This document shows positions 32,662 to 44,317 of a stretch of DNA of 64,000 nucleotides, piece by piece (position 1 is the stretch's first letter; each line of letters begins with the position of its first letter). Both the position numbers and the translations under genes were made by a program. A model generated the notes under the pieces. It made no database searches. It was not told where the DNA came from and saw nothing but the letters and a program-made list of their open reading frames with translations. Location of the stretch: positions 33,803,542 to 33,867,541 of the forward strand of contig OX388305.1 in assembly GCA_947579605.1 (NCBI GenBank), given 5' to 3'. Source of the stretch: Athripsodes cinereus. Taxonomy: Eukaryota; Arthropoda; Insecta; Trichoptera; Leptoceridae.

Positions 32662-32882
32662 AAGGAATTCTGAATGTACATATTATTGTCATTAAGTTGA
32701 TTTAAAATACAAAACAATCGATAAAACAACATCAATCATGCTAAAATTTCAAGATTTTTTATGTAGGTACATATTAATTACATTTAAATATTGCATTTAC
32801 ACCTGCTCGTCTGGGATCACTATTGGGAGCCCATGATGGGTTTGATAAAAAAAAACTGATAAGACCATAAATGTGATGTCCA

Positions 32883-33415
32883 TGATGATTTATCATCATC
32901 ATCATCATCATCGCCCTCAACGCTCCTCTCGGGTGCACAGGGCAGAAACCAGCCTCCTCCATTCAGAGCGTCTCTGTGCCAATTGCGTCACCTCTTCCCA
33001 CGACATTCCTTGCGCTCTGATATCGTTGTCATAGGAACGGTGTATTGTGAAAGAGGGACGCCCGGGCCGACGGAACCCCTGCGGACGGAAGAACAGTGCT
33101 CTTTTTGGCCAACTATCATTGGGCATTCTCATAACATGTCCCAGCCAGGACCATCGTCTCTCTTGTATTACGGAGATTACAGGTCTCTGCTGGGTGCGCC
33201 GGCGCACAGCATCATTTGTAACATGTTCATACCATCTGACATCCAAAATCCTTCTAAGACACTTGTTTTCAAAGCTTAGTATCTTCCGCTCCTGAGCCTT
33301 GGTTAAGTGCCAAGACTCGCAGCCATATAGAAGGATTGGGATTATGCACGCATTGAACAAGCGACATTTTGTCCTGATGCTGAGTCCAGACGCCTTCCAA
33401 ACTTTGATGATTTAT
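32883..33415 (-). mobile_element. LINE 3' fragment, family A (A3), with target duplication
   Basis: Flanked by TGATGATTTAT at 32883-32893 and 33405-33415, giving a 511-bp insertion (32894-33404). Minus-strand frame open for 147 codons: FNACIIPILLYGCESWHLTK, AQERKILSFENKCLRRILD, VRWYEHVTNDAVRRRTQQRP, MRMPNDSWPKRALFF and SALCTREER at the end, with a (GAT)n tail. This is the region after the reverse transcriptase domain. Most complete A copy. Confidence 0.92.
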
Positions 33416-33739
33416 ATATTGTGAAAATTATCAAAAGGTTGACCTACCAATTGTAAGAAGGGAAATAAAAGCTTTTCGTTTCATTCATTTCATTTCACCT
33501 ATGCAATTGAAGGTCTCTATACTCAGCACTGATGTATGGACAGAGAAGAAAAAGAATATACCTACATTGAAGATGGTGTGTTAGTGGAAGCAAAAAAAAA
33601 AATATATAAAATACATTTCTATACAAAAACATATCCAATGCGTCAATCTCATCCTAATAATATTTTCTACAAGCGACATAGTATTCTAAAATCGAAAAAA
33701 TTGGTATGCAAACGTAATATTTTGAATAATAACAATATT
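33416..33739. other. AT-rich spacer, nothing recognised
   Basis: A 70-codon lysine-rich frame at 33536-33748 overlaps A-rich sequence and is not supported as a gene. Confidence 0.35.
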
Positions 33740-34022
33740 TTAATGTAAATAAAAACAAAAAACCTTGTAGAGTTATACTGTGTACTTTAATTCAGTGACC
33801 AGAGCCCGTAGACAATTTGTACTTGGCGATCGCCTACAAACGAATTTTCGTCAATAACTGCAACAATAACGCATAATTATACGGTACGTGTAGGTAGATT
33901 GTCGAAAAGTTCGCCAGTAGACGATCCCTAAGTACAAATTGTCTACGGGCTCAGGTTCCGACATGTTATGTCTTTTTCGAACTCAGTATAACTCTACAAA
34001 GTTTTGTTTTTATTTACATTAA
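33740..34022. mobile_element. Palindromic MITE-like element with TTAA at both ends
   Basis: Arms 33742-33850 and 33905-34020 are near-complementary: AATGTAAATAAAAACAAAA at the tips, TTGTAGAGTTATACTG, and GAGCCCGTAGACAATTTGTA in the middle all recur inverted. TTAA lies at 33740-33743 and 34019-34022. No ORF. The sequence just outside the right end, ATTATGGAGTTCTACAA, resembles that next to the hairpin at 54945. Confidence 0.75.
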
Positions 34023-35020
34023 ATTATGGAGTTCTACAAAATAAGCAGTCAATAACAGTATAACTCTTCCCGAATTAATGATCTAAATCATTATTTTAAC
34101 AAATTTAGTACAATCTGTCACACAAAAAACAAATCTCGAACAATATTTAATCGACATTTTTGTTATCCAGAGTCGGTTCTGTAACAAAATTATGAAAAAC
34201 ATTCCTTGCACACTGCGACGAATAATGAGAGAAAATACAGAGAGAGAGAAGTAAAATTGTTGCACAAAGTTCTCAGATTGACACTTTTCGATTATAAACT
34301 TTCAAAATGCTATACAACGTTTTATCAACGTGGCAAGTGGATGGTACAATATAGGCACTATAGGTACTGTAATTGTATGTTACTGCGCCCTTTATATTCT
34401 ATGGAAAATGTATTGGGATAAATGATAAATTTGACATTAACAAAACATCTGTTGATAAAAATAATATAATAATGATTTAATATTACTTCGAAAAATTTTG
34501 TGAAAGTTCCTTTTAATAGAATTAAATTTGATTCAAAATAAAACACTGTATTACTTTCACAATGAATATTTTTATATTATAAACTGAAGTTTCTAATAAA
34601 AACTCACTAATGATGGGTGTCTACCCGAAAGGCTTCTGAGTCAAATATTATTCAAAGGGAAAATAATACATTGTTTTATTTTAATTCCAATTAATAAATA
34701 TATTTTTATTAAATAAACTTTAATATACATTACATACACGAACACCTTGTTTTATCCATATGGTTATTTAAATATTAACAATTATTATTACTTAGATGTA
34801 ACGATTTTGTTAATTAATCCACCCGGGGAATATACCTACCGTGATCTAACAAATAGATCGCAACCATTTTTCATCAATTTTGATGTAGGTAGATCTTCTT
34901 GTTTTAAAACCATCACGCGATAAATGCATAGATTTGCATATTTTCAATTCGTTCGCAACAATTATTGATCATAAGCTAGTTAATCAATTACAATAAGTAT
35001 CAAATATTTCATATTGCATA
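34023..35020. other. AT-rich spacer, nothing recognised
   Basis: Short frames of 60-71 codons overlap each other on both strands with no domain; none is called. Confidence 0.4.
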
Positions 35021-35425
35021 CAATCAGCAAGATTGAAAGCGGACGGTTGGCGGCCTTTGAGATGTGGTGCTACAGACGCATGTTGAAGATCCATTGGTCG
35101 GAACACGTCGAAAACGAAGAAGTATTAAACAGGGTAGGCGAAAAAAGGCAACTCCTTAAGAGAATCAGCCAACAACGAGCTAACTGGATTGGCCACAACA
35201 TCAGGCACCCAGGACTCCTCATCGCCATCGCGGAGGGTAGGACCGAGGGCACAAACGGCAGAGGCCGGCCCAGAGATGCGTATATGGACCAACTGAAGAG
35301 GGACATGAATTGTGGCTCATACGTAGAGCTGAAAAGACTGGATGAGAATAGGGAGGAATGGAGAAGAAAGACAAAACTCGTTGCAGACCAATCCAATGGA
35401 TTGTAACTCATTATATATACAATAT
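35021..35425 (+). mobile_element. LINE 3' fragment, family B (B2)
   Basis: Open for 130 codons: ISKIESGRLAAFEMWCYRRM, LKIHWSEHVENEEVLNRVGE, QLLKRISQQRANWIGHNIRH, GRGRPRDAYMDQLKRDMNCG and RKTKLVADQSNGL, stop, CTCATTATATATA. Same end as B1 and B3. Intact but 5'-truncated, so not an active element. Confidence 0.9.
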
Positions 35426-36479
35426 ATAAACAGGTAATATTTGCTACAAAAAAATATTCAATTTTGTGTCTAGTTTTTATTGAAAAAAAACTTTATGAAA
35501 CAAATGAGAAGAAAATTCTTTGCATTTGAATTTTAATTATGTTTTAAACTAATACAGTGCACGGATACATTCTAGTTTTATAAATTTGATGAGGAAATAA
35601 ATTTATTGAAAAAAAATCACAAAATAATATAATATATTATATATATTTTCGCACATCAGTATTACACAACACAAATTTAAAAAAACAATATAAATTACGA
35701 AATCACCAAAAGAAGCTCGTCATTGGACTGCAGTGGTAGACTGTGATTCGCTAAATACATTTTTTTTTCAAATATTAGGGAGAAGACATGGAATAAAAAT
35801 ATATTAATACCTAACTATATTTTGATAAAAAATATCAGGATTATTGATGAAAAGTCTGGTTATTTCAATCTGACGATGACATATAGGTAAAAGCAGTAGT
35901 GCGGTAGGTAAGAACAATCTGCTGATATACTTTGCTTATATTGTTCATCATCCTATTAAGAACAGGGCAGATTTGATGGACCGCAAAATTGCAATTATTG
36001 GTTTTCCTTCATTCCACCGTGACTAAACAATATATTTTGAAGTTCGGTTCTCCTAAGAAGGTTTCTTGTTGTAATTGCCTGTCAAATTATTTCTAACTTG
36101 CTTATTTACAAGACAAAATTTTCATGAATTTCTTCCATCTTTTCCCTTACAAGTTCGGACTGAAACACTTCATTATAGTTTTAAATGTTTTTCAAATTTT
36201 GATTAAAATTTAACCTGAATATTGCTGCTAATCATTGCCTTTACCGATAATTAAAAAAAAACTACCTATGTAGGTATAATTCTCAATTTTAATATCTCTT
36301 TGGTTCTATTCCAGTGGATTAACTTCCTTAATTCTTATAAATATTTTCATTCATTTCACTATTTTTGTTGTCATTATGAAATTTTCCTCGAGAGTTCTCC
36401 ATAAAGCATTGATCTCTCACTCTATTTAATAAGTTTCTGAGTGTCAAAAAAACATCGAAAAACATCAAGATGAAAAACA
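35426..36479. other. AT-rich spacer, nothing recognised
   Basis: No gene or matched repeat. Confidence 0.4.
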
Positions 36480-36639
36480 CTTCCCAGTTCAGCGTTGAGG
36501 AATGCCATCCATCCTGAATATCTTATATTTAATTAGCACAGAGAGGACGGTGTGAATATTTATTTAAAGCAATTGGTCTGATGGGCATCTCAAATGTGGG
36601 TGTTGACATGATGTAATAGATGGATGATTGTACCACATC
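36480..36639 (+). mobile_element. Short retroposon, family D (D4, diverged)
   Basis: TTCAGCGTTGAGGAATGCCA, CATCCTGAATATCTTATATT and TTAGCACAGAGAGGACGG follow the same order as D1 and D3. The tail has decayed (GTTGACATGATG...). No target duplication recognised. Confidence 0.65.
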
Positions 36640-36836
36640 TTCTTCTTCTCTACGTGTTTGTCGGGTCCCCCTGACGTTGACGATCACCTGGGAGAAATCC
36701 TTCCTGTTCTGGACAGCACGAAACAGCTTCTCCACACCTCTCATCCCGGTCCACTCTCGAATGTTCTGGAGCCAGGAAAGCCGCATTATTCCAACCCCTC
36801 TACGACCCTCAATCTTCCTTTCTATGACCAGTTTTA
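36640..36836 (-). mobile_element. LINE 3' fragment, family F (F4)
   Basis: Minus strand: KLVIERKIEGRRGVGIMRLS, WLQNIREWTGMRGVEKLFRA, VQNRKDFSQVIVNVRGTRQT, then an AGAAGAAGAAG tail at 36640-36652. Adjoins B3 head to head, which creates a misleading 226-codon plus-strand frame across the junction. Confidence 0.85.
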
Positions 36837-36842
36837 ATGTAG

Positions 36843-37320
36843 TACATAATGTAGTACAGAGCCTTACTAAAGCCTTTGTATGGAGCATTCTGCTTTATGG
36901 TTGTGAGACGTGGACCATCAGCAAGAGTGAAAGCGGACGGTTGGCGGCCTTTGAGATGTGGTGCTACAGACGCATGCTTAAGATCCATTGGTCGGAACAC
37001 GTCGAAAACGAAGAAGTATTAACCAGGGTAGGCGAAAAAAGGAAACTTCTTAAGAGAATCGGCCAACAACGAGCTAACTGGATTGGCCACAACATCAGGC
37101 ACCCAGGAATACTCATCTCCATCGCGGAAGGTAAGACCGAGGGCACAAATGGCAGAGGCCGACCAAGAGACGCGTATATGGACCAACTGAAGAGGGACAT
37201 GAACTGTGGCTCATACGTAGAGCTGAAAAGACTGGCTGAGAATAGAGACGAATGGAGAAGAAAAACCAAACTCGTTGCAGACCAATCCAATGGATTGTAA
37301 CTTATTATATATACATAATG
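36843..37320 (+). mobile_element. LINE 3' fragment, family B (B3)
   Basis: VWSILLYGCETWTISKSESG, RLAAFEMWCYRRMLKIHWSE, then the same blocks as B2 to LVADQSNGL and stop, TTATTATATATA. The 9-bp TACATAATG at 36843-36851 recurs at 37312-37320 and may be the target duplication, though the left flank contains local repeats. Reading frame open throughout. Confidence 0.9.
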
Positions 37321-37353
37321 AAACTTTATTTACTATCTTTTATAAAAACTTTA

Positions 37354-37530
37354 TTTTGAATGTTTTTCAGTATTCTACAGTGCACATCTGTTACTTGATT
37401 ACTCGTGATTACTTGATAATCTTGATTACTTTATAATCAAGTAACAGATGTGCATTGTAGAGTAGGTACTGAAAAACATTCAAAATGTCTCGTAACTGTT
37501 ACGTAGTTAATCCTTCTAAAATAACTGAAA
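37354..37530. repeat. Hairpin element K1
   Basis: Arms 37354-37410 and 37430-37485 are near-complementary (TTTTGAATGTTTTTCAGTAT ... GCACATCTGTTACTTGATTA and complement). The right arm continues into TGTCTCGTAACTGTTACGTA and TAATCCTTCTAAAATA. The same arms and the same right-hand extension occur at 43333-43466, so this is a family, not a chance hairpin. Confidence 0.8.
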
Positions 37531-37948
37531 AACTTTATTGTCTGTGTTCATAAAGAGCATTGCTATACATATACCAAAAATCATTTCAATATTAACATTT
37601 ACACGTTTACACGTATAAGCGTTTTGCATCATGTCTTTTCTTTCAAATAATAAAATATTCAAGCCACGATTTTATTGCGAAAAAAAATGGGTAGGCATAA
37701 AGCAATCAAACTGTTTGTATAGTGGCATAGAAAGGCGATTTGTACAACTGATAATAAATTCCATGCACAATATTTTTGATCGCATCACACGATGTGCAAT
37801 GCTTATATGTAGTTTATTATTTTATTAATACAACAACGGTATAATAATTTTCTAAATATATATTTAAAACTACCAATGTCACAGTAGTTTAGTACAATTT
37901 TATTAAATTTCAGAAATAAGTCTAATAATTTCGTTCAGAGGATAATGA

Positions 37949-38110
37949 AACATCTATCCACATCCTCTGTAAATGTGACGCACTCGCTCGCAAACGAAGT
38001 CGCATCATTGGAGGACCACTGCTGGACTCTGGGAAGGTGAGGCTTCTCACACCGAGACAAATCGTGAGCTACATAAAGCGTGGTCTAGGTCTTGAGAGTG
38101 GGATATGAAA
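37949..38110 (+). mobile_element. LINE C-terminal remnant (RNase H-bearing type)
   Basis: Translation TSIHILCKCDALARKRSRII, GGPLLDSGKVRLLTPRQIVS, YIKRGLGLESGI then stop. HxLCxCxALARxR followed by a [P]RQIxxYIK block is what follows the RNase H domain in I/R1-group LINEs. Open over 52 codons, all upstream parts absent. Confidence 0.75.
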
Positions 38111-38374
38111 CAGTGGGATAATAAACAGGATTTCACAATAGGTTTACTTTGGTTGTTATATTTTTATTTATTTATTTATTTAATCAAGTTATAAATATAG
38201 CATTTAATTTATAACTTATAATAACCTTATGATTAACTACCATTATTATACTTATTTTCTATTTCAATTATCTTAATTAATAAATTATCAATATATTTAA
38301 CTGCATTCTAATAAGACTATTAACACATTCCATTAAGACGATAAATACACTCCAGTAAGAAAGACAAATATTAG

Positions 38375-38600
38375 TCTGATATTTTAAATCACAGGAAAAA
38401 AAAAACAATCTTAATCACTCTACAATGATAAGAATACAAATACTTAATCACTCTACAATAATAAGAATACAAAGAAGATAAATATATATGTCTGATATTC
38501 CAAATCACATGAAATAAAATAAGAGAAAAAAATCATACTTAATGTTACTCTACCATAATAAGAATACCAAATATATTCCAACAAGAGATAAAAAAACAAT
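38375..38600. repeat. Diverged tandem/dispersed short repeats
   Basis: TTAATCACTCTACAAT(G/A)ATA with AGAATACAAA recurs at 38412, 38446 and, diverged, 38540; TCTGATAT(T/C)TCAAATCACA occurs at 38375 and 38492. Irregular spacing of 34-100 bases. Noncoding. Confidence 0.65.
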
Positions 38601-38828
38601 TACATATAGGTACATGTACATAATATTAAGTCATTCTGTCAAAATTCAGAAAATCATTCAAAGTTACAATATTTAACTAAAACACCTGTGCGTATGAAAT
38701 GTATATCAAATAATCAAAATTATTCAAGTTAAATGGTTTACTAGGGAATTTCCTATAAGTAAGAAACATAATATCTAATGTATGCATTGTATCACACTAT
38801 ATGCAAGTATTTAGAGATTATTCATGTT

Positions 38829-39130
38829 CTATATACATTCATAACATCTTTTACGGAAAATACCTAAAGATTTCGCGTTTCGTACCTCGCTAGGTAATTT
38901 ATTAAAGAAATTTAATCCAAGATAATAAACACTTTTTTCTGTTGCTACAAGTCTTGGTTTTCTGAGTCGAAATTGATCGCGACTTCTTGTTGGATAATTA
39001 TGAATATCTTGATTATATTTAACATTTTCATACATGTAACTTGGCAGTAGTCCTTTTTTAATTTTGTACACAAAAAGTAGTCCTTTTTTAATTTTGTGGT
39101 GATACAAGGGATGCAAGGTCCCTTGACCAT
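38829..39130 (-). mobile_element. Jockey-type LINE C-terminal fragment
   Basis: Minus-strand frame of ~95 codons: HPLYHHKIKKGLLFVYKIKK, then HNYPTRSRDQFRLRKPRLVA, TEKSVYYLGLNFFNKLPSEV, RNAKSLGIFRKRCYECI. HNYxTR ... FxLxRxRxxxxxxSVxYxGxxxFNxLPxE is the well-known end of jockey-group reverse-transcriptase ORFs. A 30-bp direct repeat (39037-39095, AGTAGTCCTTTTTTAATTTT twice) duplicates KIKKGLL within the protein. Confidence 0.88.
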
Positions 39131-40700
39131 TACTTCAAAAAAGTCTTAACATGGGCTTTTGAACAATCCATCTTTAATGCTTCATCATCATTTCGTAGTA
39201 GGTTAATTACCAAAGATACATTAGTAAACCAATTGAATATTTCAGTATATTTTGGACTTTTTGTCGAATTTTTACCAGGATTTTGAAATACACGCTACAG
39301 GGTAAAAATATCATTACACCAACGCATAAATAGCAAATTAAAAAAGAATATTAAAGAATAAGGATAACTTTACTAGTCAGATCTTTAATTCACTGCGTTG
39401 TAGTAGAGTTCCATAGCGATAAAAATACAACAAATGTTTTATTCTGCTATTTGATTTATTTGACGAAAAACGTCTCTCTCGTCAAATAAATCCAATAGTA
39501 TAATAAACATATTTTATTAATTTCGTTTCAGATCTTTGAGTTACCGCGAATAAAATAACTGATTACTAATAGGTACTCGTATCTCATCGGCTAAATTTCT
39601 ATTTAAATATTTCAGATGTCATTAACTATTATTATGTTCCATTTCACACTTTCAATTTTTAATACAATTTTAAAAACATCACGTCATTTCAATCAAATTA
39701 TATCGGGTGATTTCGTCAGCTGTTGAGTTGAGTTATGAAAAAAAAAAGATTTTCACGTTGGTTAATTGTGAATGTAGTCAGTTATGTTATTGTTTTTACA
39801 GTTAGAATACGAAGGACGATCGGTGACCGCAGAGGTGTCTCCTTGAATACTCAATCACTACAGAGAACATATAAGTCTGTTATACATGCAAAATCTATCT
39901 GTTAAACTGTTTCTGATGTGACCTAACGGATATATTAAGAGATTCTTGAAACAATTTCATACTTACTATTGTCATAAATTTATATATCTAAGACACATGC
40001 TCAAGGACGTGCAAAGACGATGAAAAATGAACATAACATACCTATGCAAAGCAATAATAAATGGCAATACGTTAACACTAAGTATTTTTTGTAACGTTTT
40101 ACATTATAAGTTACAGCTTGACTTTTGATGTAGAAAGTTTCATCAAGGACACGGCCGATTGTTTCGAATGTACGTGTTCGTCTTTGTTTAAATCATAGTA
40201 CACTTCGTCGAATAATGAAATGCTTTTATCTGGTAGGATAGATAATTATTGTATAATGATTCATGCTTTTATTTAATATAGATTAAATAATTAATATTTT
40301 AAATTTTATTATTCTCAGTAGAGCAAAAACGCCACCATTCACGGTGCAAACAAAAAAACATGGAAATATATGTCTTACAATATTACTTTCAGATTCATAT
40401 TGCTATGGTCAAGAGATCCATAAATACGTAGGTAAACAAATTGAGTTGATCAATTGTCTTCTTGAGAGGATTATGATAAAAGTCAGGGGAAACACTATTT
40501 TTATTTTATTTTTTTATTATTAGAAATGTAAAATTAAATCGATGTTTGACCAGTGAAGTTTGCGGATATAACGATTAATCAGTACGTTTACAAATCCATA
40601 AAAAGAAGAAAAAAAGTATATTAAAAAGTGTATTTCGATTTACTTGGAATACAGAAAGCAAAAAGTATCATGTTGATAACGGCGCTGTTATTTAAAATAT
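39131..40700. other. AT-rich spacer, nothing recognised
   Basis: A small inverted repeat around GACGAAAAACGTCTCTCTCGTC (first 20 bases at 39461) is the only structure noticed. Confidence 0.4.
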
Positions 40701-40937
40701 GCTGGCCAGTGTAGCGCAAAGGTACGTTCTTGTCCTTTGAGTCACGAAGTCTTGGGTTCGATTCCGGGCCAGGGAAAGTGAAGAATGACTCCTTAAAAAT
40801 TGTCCTGGGTCTGGGTGTTGTATATGTGGTTAGTGCATTATATATAAATTTGCATCGTCGCGTTAGTACCCATAATAAAAGATTCATATCTTAATTTGGG
40901 ACTAGCTCGATCTGTGTGAATACATGTTGTATTATGT
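40701..40937 (+). mobile_element. tRNA-derived SINE, family S1 (S1c)
   Basis: GCTGGCCAGTGTAGCGCAAA (A-box changed from GGCGCAGAGG) and GGGTTCGATTCCGGG (B-box intact), body and GTTAGTACCCATAATAAAAG, GGGACTAGCTCGATCTGTGT tail as in S1b. Confidence 0.85.
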
Positions 40938-42511
40938 TTTAATTTGAGTAATTCTAATGTTTATACATTCACAGAGGGAAAATTCATGATTACAAATATC
41001 TATATTAATATCTAAATATAGTTTTTTTTTCACTATTTTTATAAATAAAAAAAGTTAAAAATTAACTGTGTTTATTAATATTGATATTTTAATTTGAGCG
41101 TTAAGTTATGTTTTAATTTATATAGACAAGACCACGTGACCTTTAATGGTCTATTGAGTAGGTACGTATGGTATGAAGTATATTATACATTGGTCAAAAT
41201 CAATGACATACGTCAAAATAAGGATACATAAAATAAAAATAAATTCGGACCATGGTGATCAACTGTTAAAAGTCCAAAATGTGTCAAAAAATTACATTTT
41301 AATATCCACTATCTGCGTAAGATATAAAAAAATATAACGTTCCTTACATACTGTCCGTTTTAATAAAATCTATTTTTTCACCGACACAGTGAATATAATA
41401 TAATGTATTTTATCAACCGTTATGTACTTTGGTTGGTCATAATTATTTATCAAAAAATACCTTGGTTTTAATTTAAATGTATATTCATAATATATCAAAT
41501 GTTATAGGAAACTGTCTCCTATATTTTAACGCGGCGGCAGAATTGCCATCCACACTTTTCACAATTATACAACCAGATAAGTCTCCATATGATCAGTCAT
41601 GGTCACACAAAAATTTCACAGTCTAGATGCTGGAAAAAAATCACCTATCCAGATACAGGATATCAAAAAGGATTAGGCTCAAAACGCGGGTACAAAATAC
41701 CAGCATTGCATCTGAAATATCTGTGTTCAGGAACTTTTAAACAATAAGTTTTACTTTATTATAATAGATTTTTGAATTTTTATGTATAAATTAACCGGTA
41801 AATCTGTTTTTTGTAAATTATTTATTATTATATAAATTATATAGGAATAATAATTATAAAAAAAAAAAAAAAAAATTTGAAGAAGAATGTAAAATTAACT
41901 ACCCTTGCCAGAATCCTTTTTTTCCCACACTTATGAAGTCTAAACTAATGTGAAGGATATTTTCTTTTTGTATATATATGTAAACCTACCTTCATGCAAT
42001 CCCAAGATTTATAAAAGAATTAAATATTCAGCTCATACACATAGGTATTGATATATTACCACAGGCTACCGACATGTTTCCAATCATAACATGAATCACG
42101 GCTTGTGTCACTGTTATTTCATTAAACGTTCAACATACCTAATATGTATCTATAATCAAATGCTAATCAAAAAACAAACCGAAATTATTAATGTCTGGGT
42201 TTTCCCCATACATGACCCCGGATTTTGGTGTAAATGTAGGTATAACACACTTAAAATTTTCTCATGGTTCAGAAATTCAATCGACATTTGGGTGCGGCGA
42301 GGTATGAATACATACATTTTGTACGTGCAATGAGTGGTGGATTTATGACCTACGCTCGCGGTTGTAATCTAGGCCCCATCACTTCTCACATTATATGCGA
42401 ATTTTTATTTTGATAGTCTTTTATATGCTTCACTTAAAACACTTGTATAAACTGATGATTTCAGAACATTCATAATGACAATGATGAAATCATTACACGA
42501 TTTTGACAATT
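40938..42511. other. AT-rich spacer, nothing recognised
   Basis: A run of A at 41860-41875 with no identifiable element upstream. An 80-codon frame at 42091-42333 has no domain. Confidence 0.4.
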
Positions 42512-42607
42512 CATGTGTAATGCAATTAACACTAACCCAATATTATAACCCAATATTATAATAACCCAACGAATGTGTAATGCAATTAACACTAACCCAA
42601 TATTAAT
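42512..42607. repeat. 62-bp direct duplication
   Basis: GTGTAATGCAATTAACACTA followed by ACCCAATATTA occurs at 42513 and again at 42575; the intervening part holds further ACCCAATATTATA copies. Confidence 0.8.
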
Positions 42608-43332
42608 AGTAGGTACGTATTGTGTATACGTGTATAAAATTAGTATCTTACTTTTATTTATTTCATAGATATATTATTAACAGTTTTTATACAAATTTGA
42701 TGTATGACAAAAAGAATCACATATATAAAACTTCAGATTGTCAAAGCGTTTTCAAAAATACTGATTTAGCTAAAAACAGAAATATAACAATAGTGACTAA
42801 ATTAAAAATAAATAAAAAGAAGAAAAAGCTCATAAAAGCTACTTTAAAATCGTTATTGTTAGTTATTACTAATATGTCATATTAACAGAAATATAAAACA
42901 CAATAATAACAGATTTAAAATAGCAGTAAAATATTCCAAGGTAATGAATAGGTATATGAGAAAAATTTATCAAACAAATTAATATAGGTACATCAAAATC
43001 AACTAAAAATATTGAGATTAAAAATTATTAAGGTAGTTTGAAATCAAAAACTATATAATATAATGTATTGTGAGTAATAGGAAGAGGAAAATAGGGAAAT
43101 AGAAGGTAACTTTTTGAAGTAAGGATGTAAGTATCCCAACTGCAATACAAACCTACCGCCATCGATGCGATCTACATTTAGGAACGTACCAAAATTATTA
43201 AAAAAGATTACTTATACGAAATATAACATTACATGACATGACATTGGTGTACATCTCCCATGCCCTGGGCCCTTGCGATGGTTTTTCCTCAAAATGAAGC
43301 ATCTTAAAAAAATGTCTGATTATTATTATTAA
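42608..43332. other. AT-rich spacer, nothing recognised
   Basis: An 87-codon lysine-rich frame (42622-42885) in AT-rich DNA without a domain; not called. Confidence 0.4.
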
Positions 43333-43466
43333 TTTTGAATGTTTTGAGTTTTCCACAATGCACTTCCGTTTCTTGATTACTTGTAACAGAAGTGCTTTTT
43401 GGAATACTCAAAACATTCAAAATGTCACGAAACTGTTGCATAGTTAATCCTTCTAAAATATTCATG
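43333..43466. repeat. Hairpin element K2
   Basis: TTTTGAATGTTTTGAGTTTT ... GCACTTCCGTTTCTTGATTA with the complementary arm to 43422, then TGTCACGAAACTGTTGCATA and TAATCCTTCTAAAATA. Same layout as K1 with a shorter loop. Confidence 0.8.
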
Positions 43467-44147
43467 TTATAATTGATTGAACAACGACATTGTATTTTCA
43501 ATAATTATATTTGTATACTGCAAAACGCCCAGTTAATCTAGTAATTGTATCTCAGAGAATAATTGCAAGTCTCATCGATTCAATGTGTTATGAATAAATA
43601 ACAATTTTCACATAGGATGTCTAGACGAGACAGACATATTTATCAGATTTATACATAAACTTGGGTGGTCTTATACTACTCTACGCAACAATCCCTTAAT
43701 CGCTTCCTTCTCATCTTTAGCCATTCATTCATTCATTCAAATGGTAATTAACAGGTATTAAAGAAATTATTATTGACTATGTTATTCTACAATAATTAAT
43801 TATGTACGTCCTTATAATTCATTCATAAAACGCATCACTCTTTCTATATAAAAAGTGTGTTTAGTGAGAATGTGTAGATCCAGGCGTGTGATTTTTAATT
43901 TCAAACTAATTGTCCTACGATTCGTTAGCGCCACACAATGAGAATTTCGATGTTTCTAGTAGATTATGACAAAGTTGATTCCATGCTTAGAATTTTTAAT
44001 GAAATTAATTAAAATATTTAATTAACGCGAAGACAACGTACTTACCTACTATTTATATTCGTGGGAAAGAAAAGCTTCCATGACGAAAAAGTTGTTGATA
44101 AATGTTTAATACTTCTTAATTCATTGATTAAGAATATACATTGGGTT
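43467..44147. other. AT-rich spacer, nothing recognised
   Basis: No gene or matched repeat. Confidence 0.4.
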
Positions 44148-44282
44148 AGTTGGAAGATATCGCGTCTCTGCGATTAACTCGCCCATTGTGCAAAATTATT
44201 TATTTATACCATGTTGTAATCTTATTATTATTATCTAAATATTTTATACAATAAAGTTTATAATAATTATTATTATTAATAA
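44148..44282 (+). repeat. LINE-type 3' UTR repeat, family E (E4)
   Basis: GGTTAGTTGGAAGATATCGC, GATTAACTCGCCCATTGTGC, then ACAATAAAGTTTATAATAAT and (ATT)n. Plus-strand orientation with a polyadenylation-like AATAAA before the tail. Confidence 0.7.
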
Positions 44283-44317
44283 AGCTCAACTGTAGATTAT
44301 GAAAACTTACTTTAATA

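Noticed and set aside
36620..37300. 226-codon plus-strand frame
   Set aside because: It runs across antisense F4 into sense B3; only the second part is a real LINE reading frame, so the fusion is accidental.
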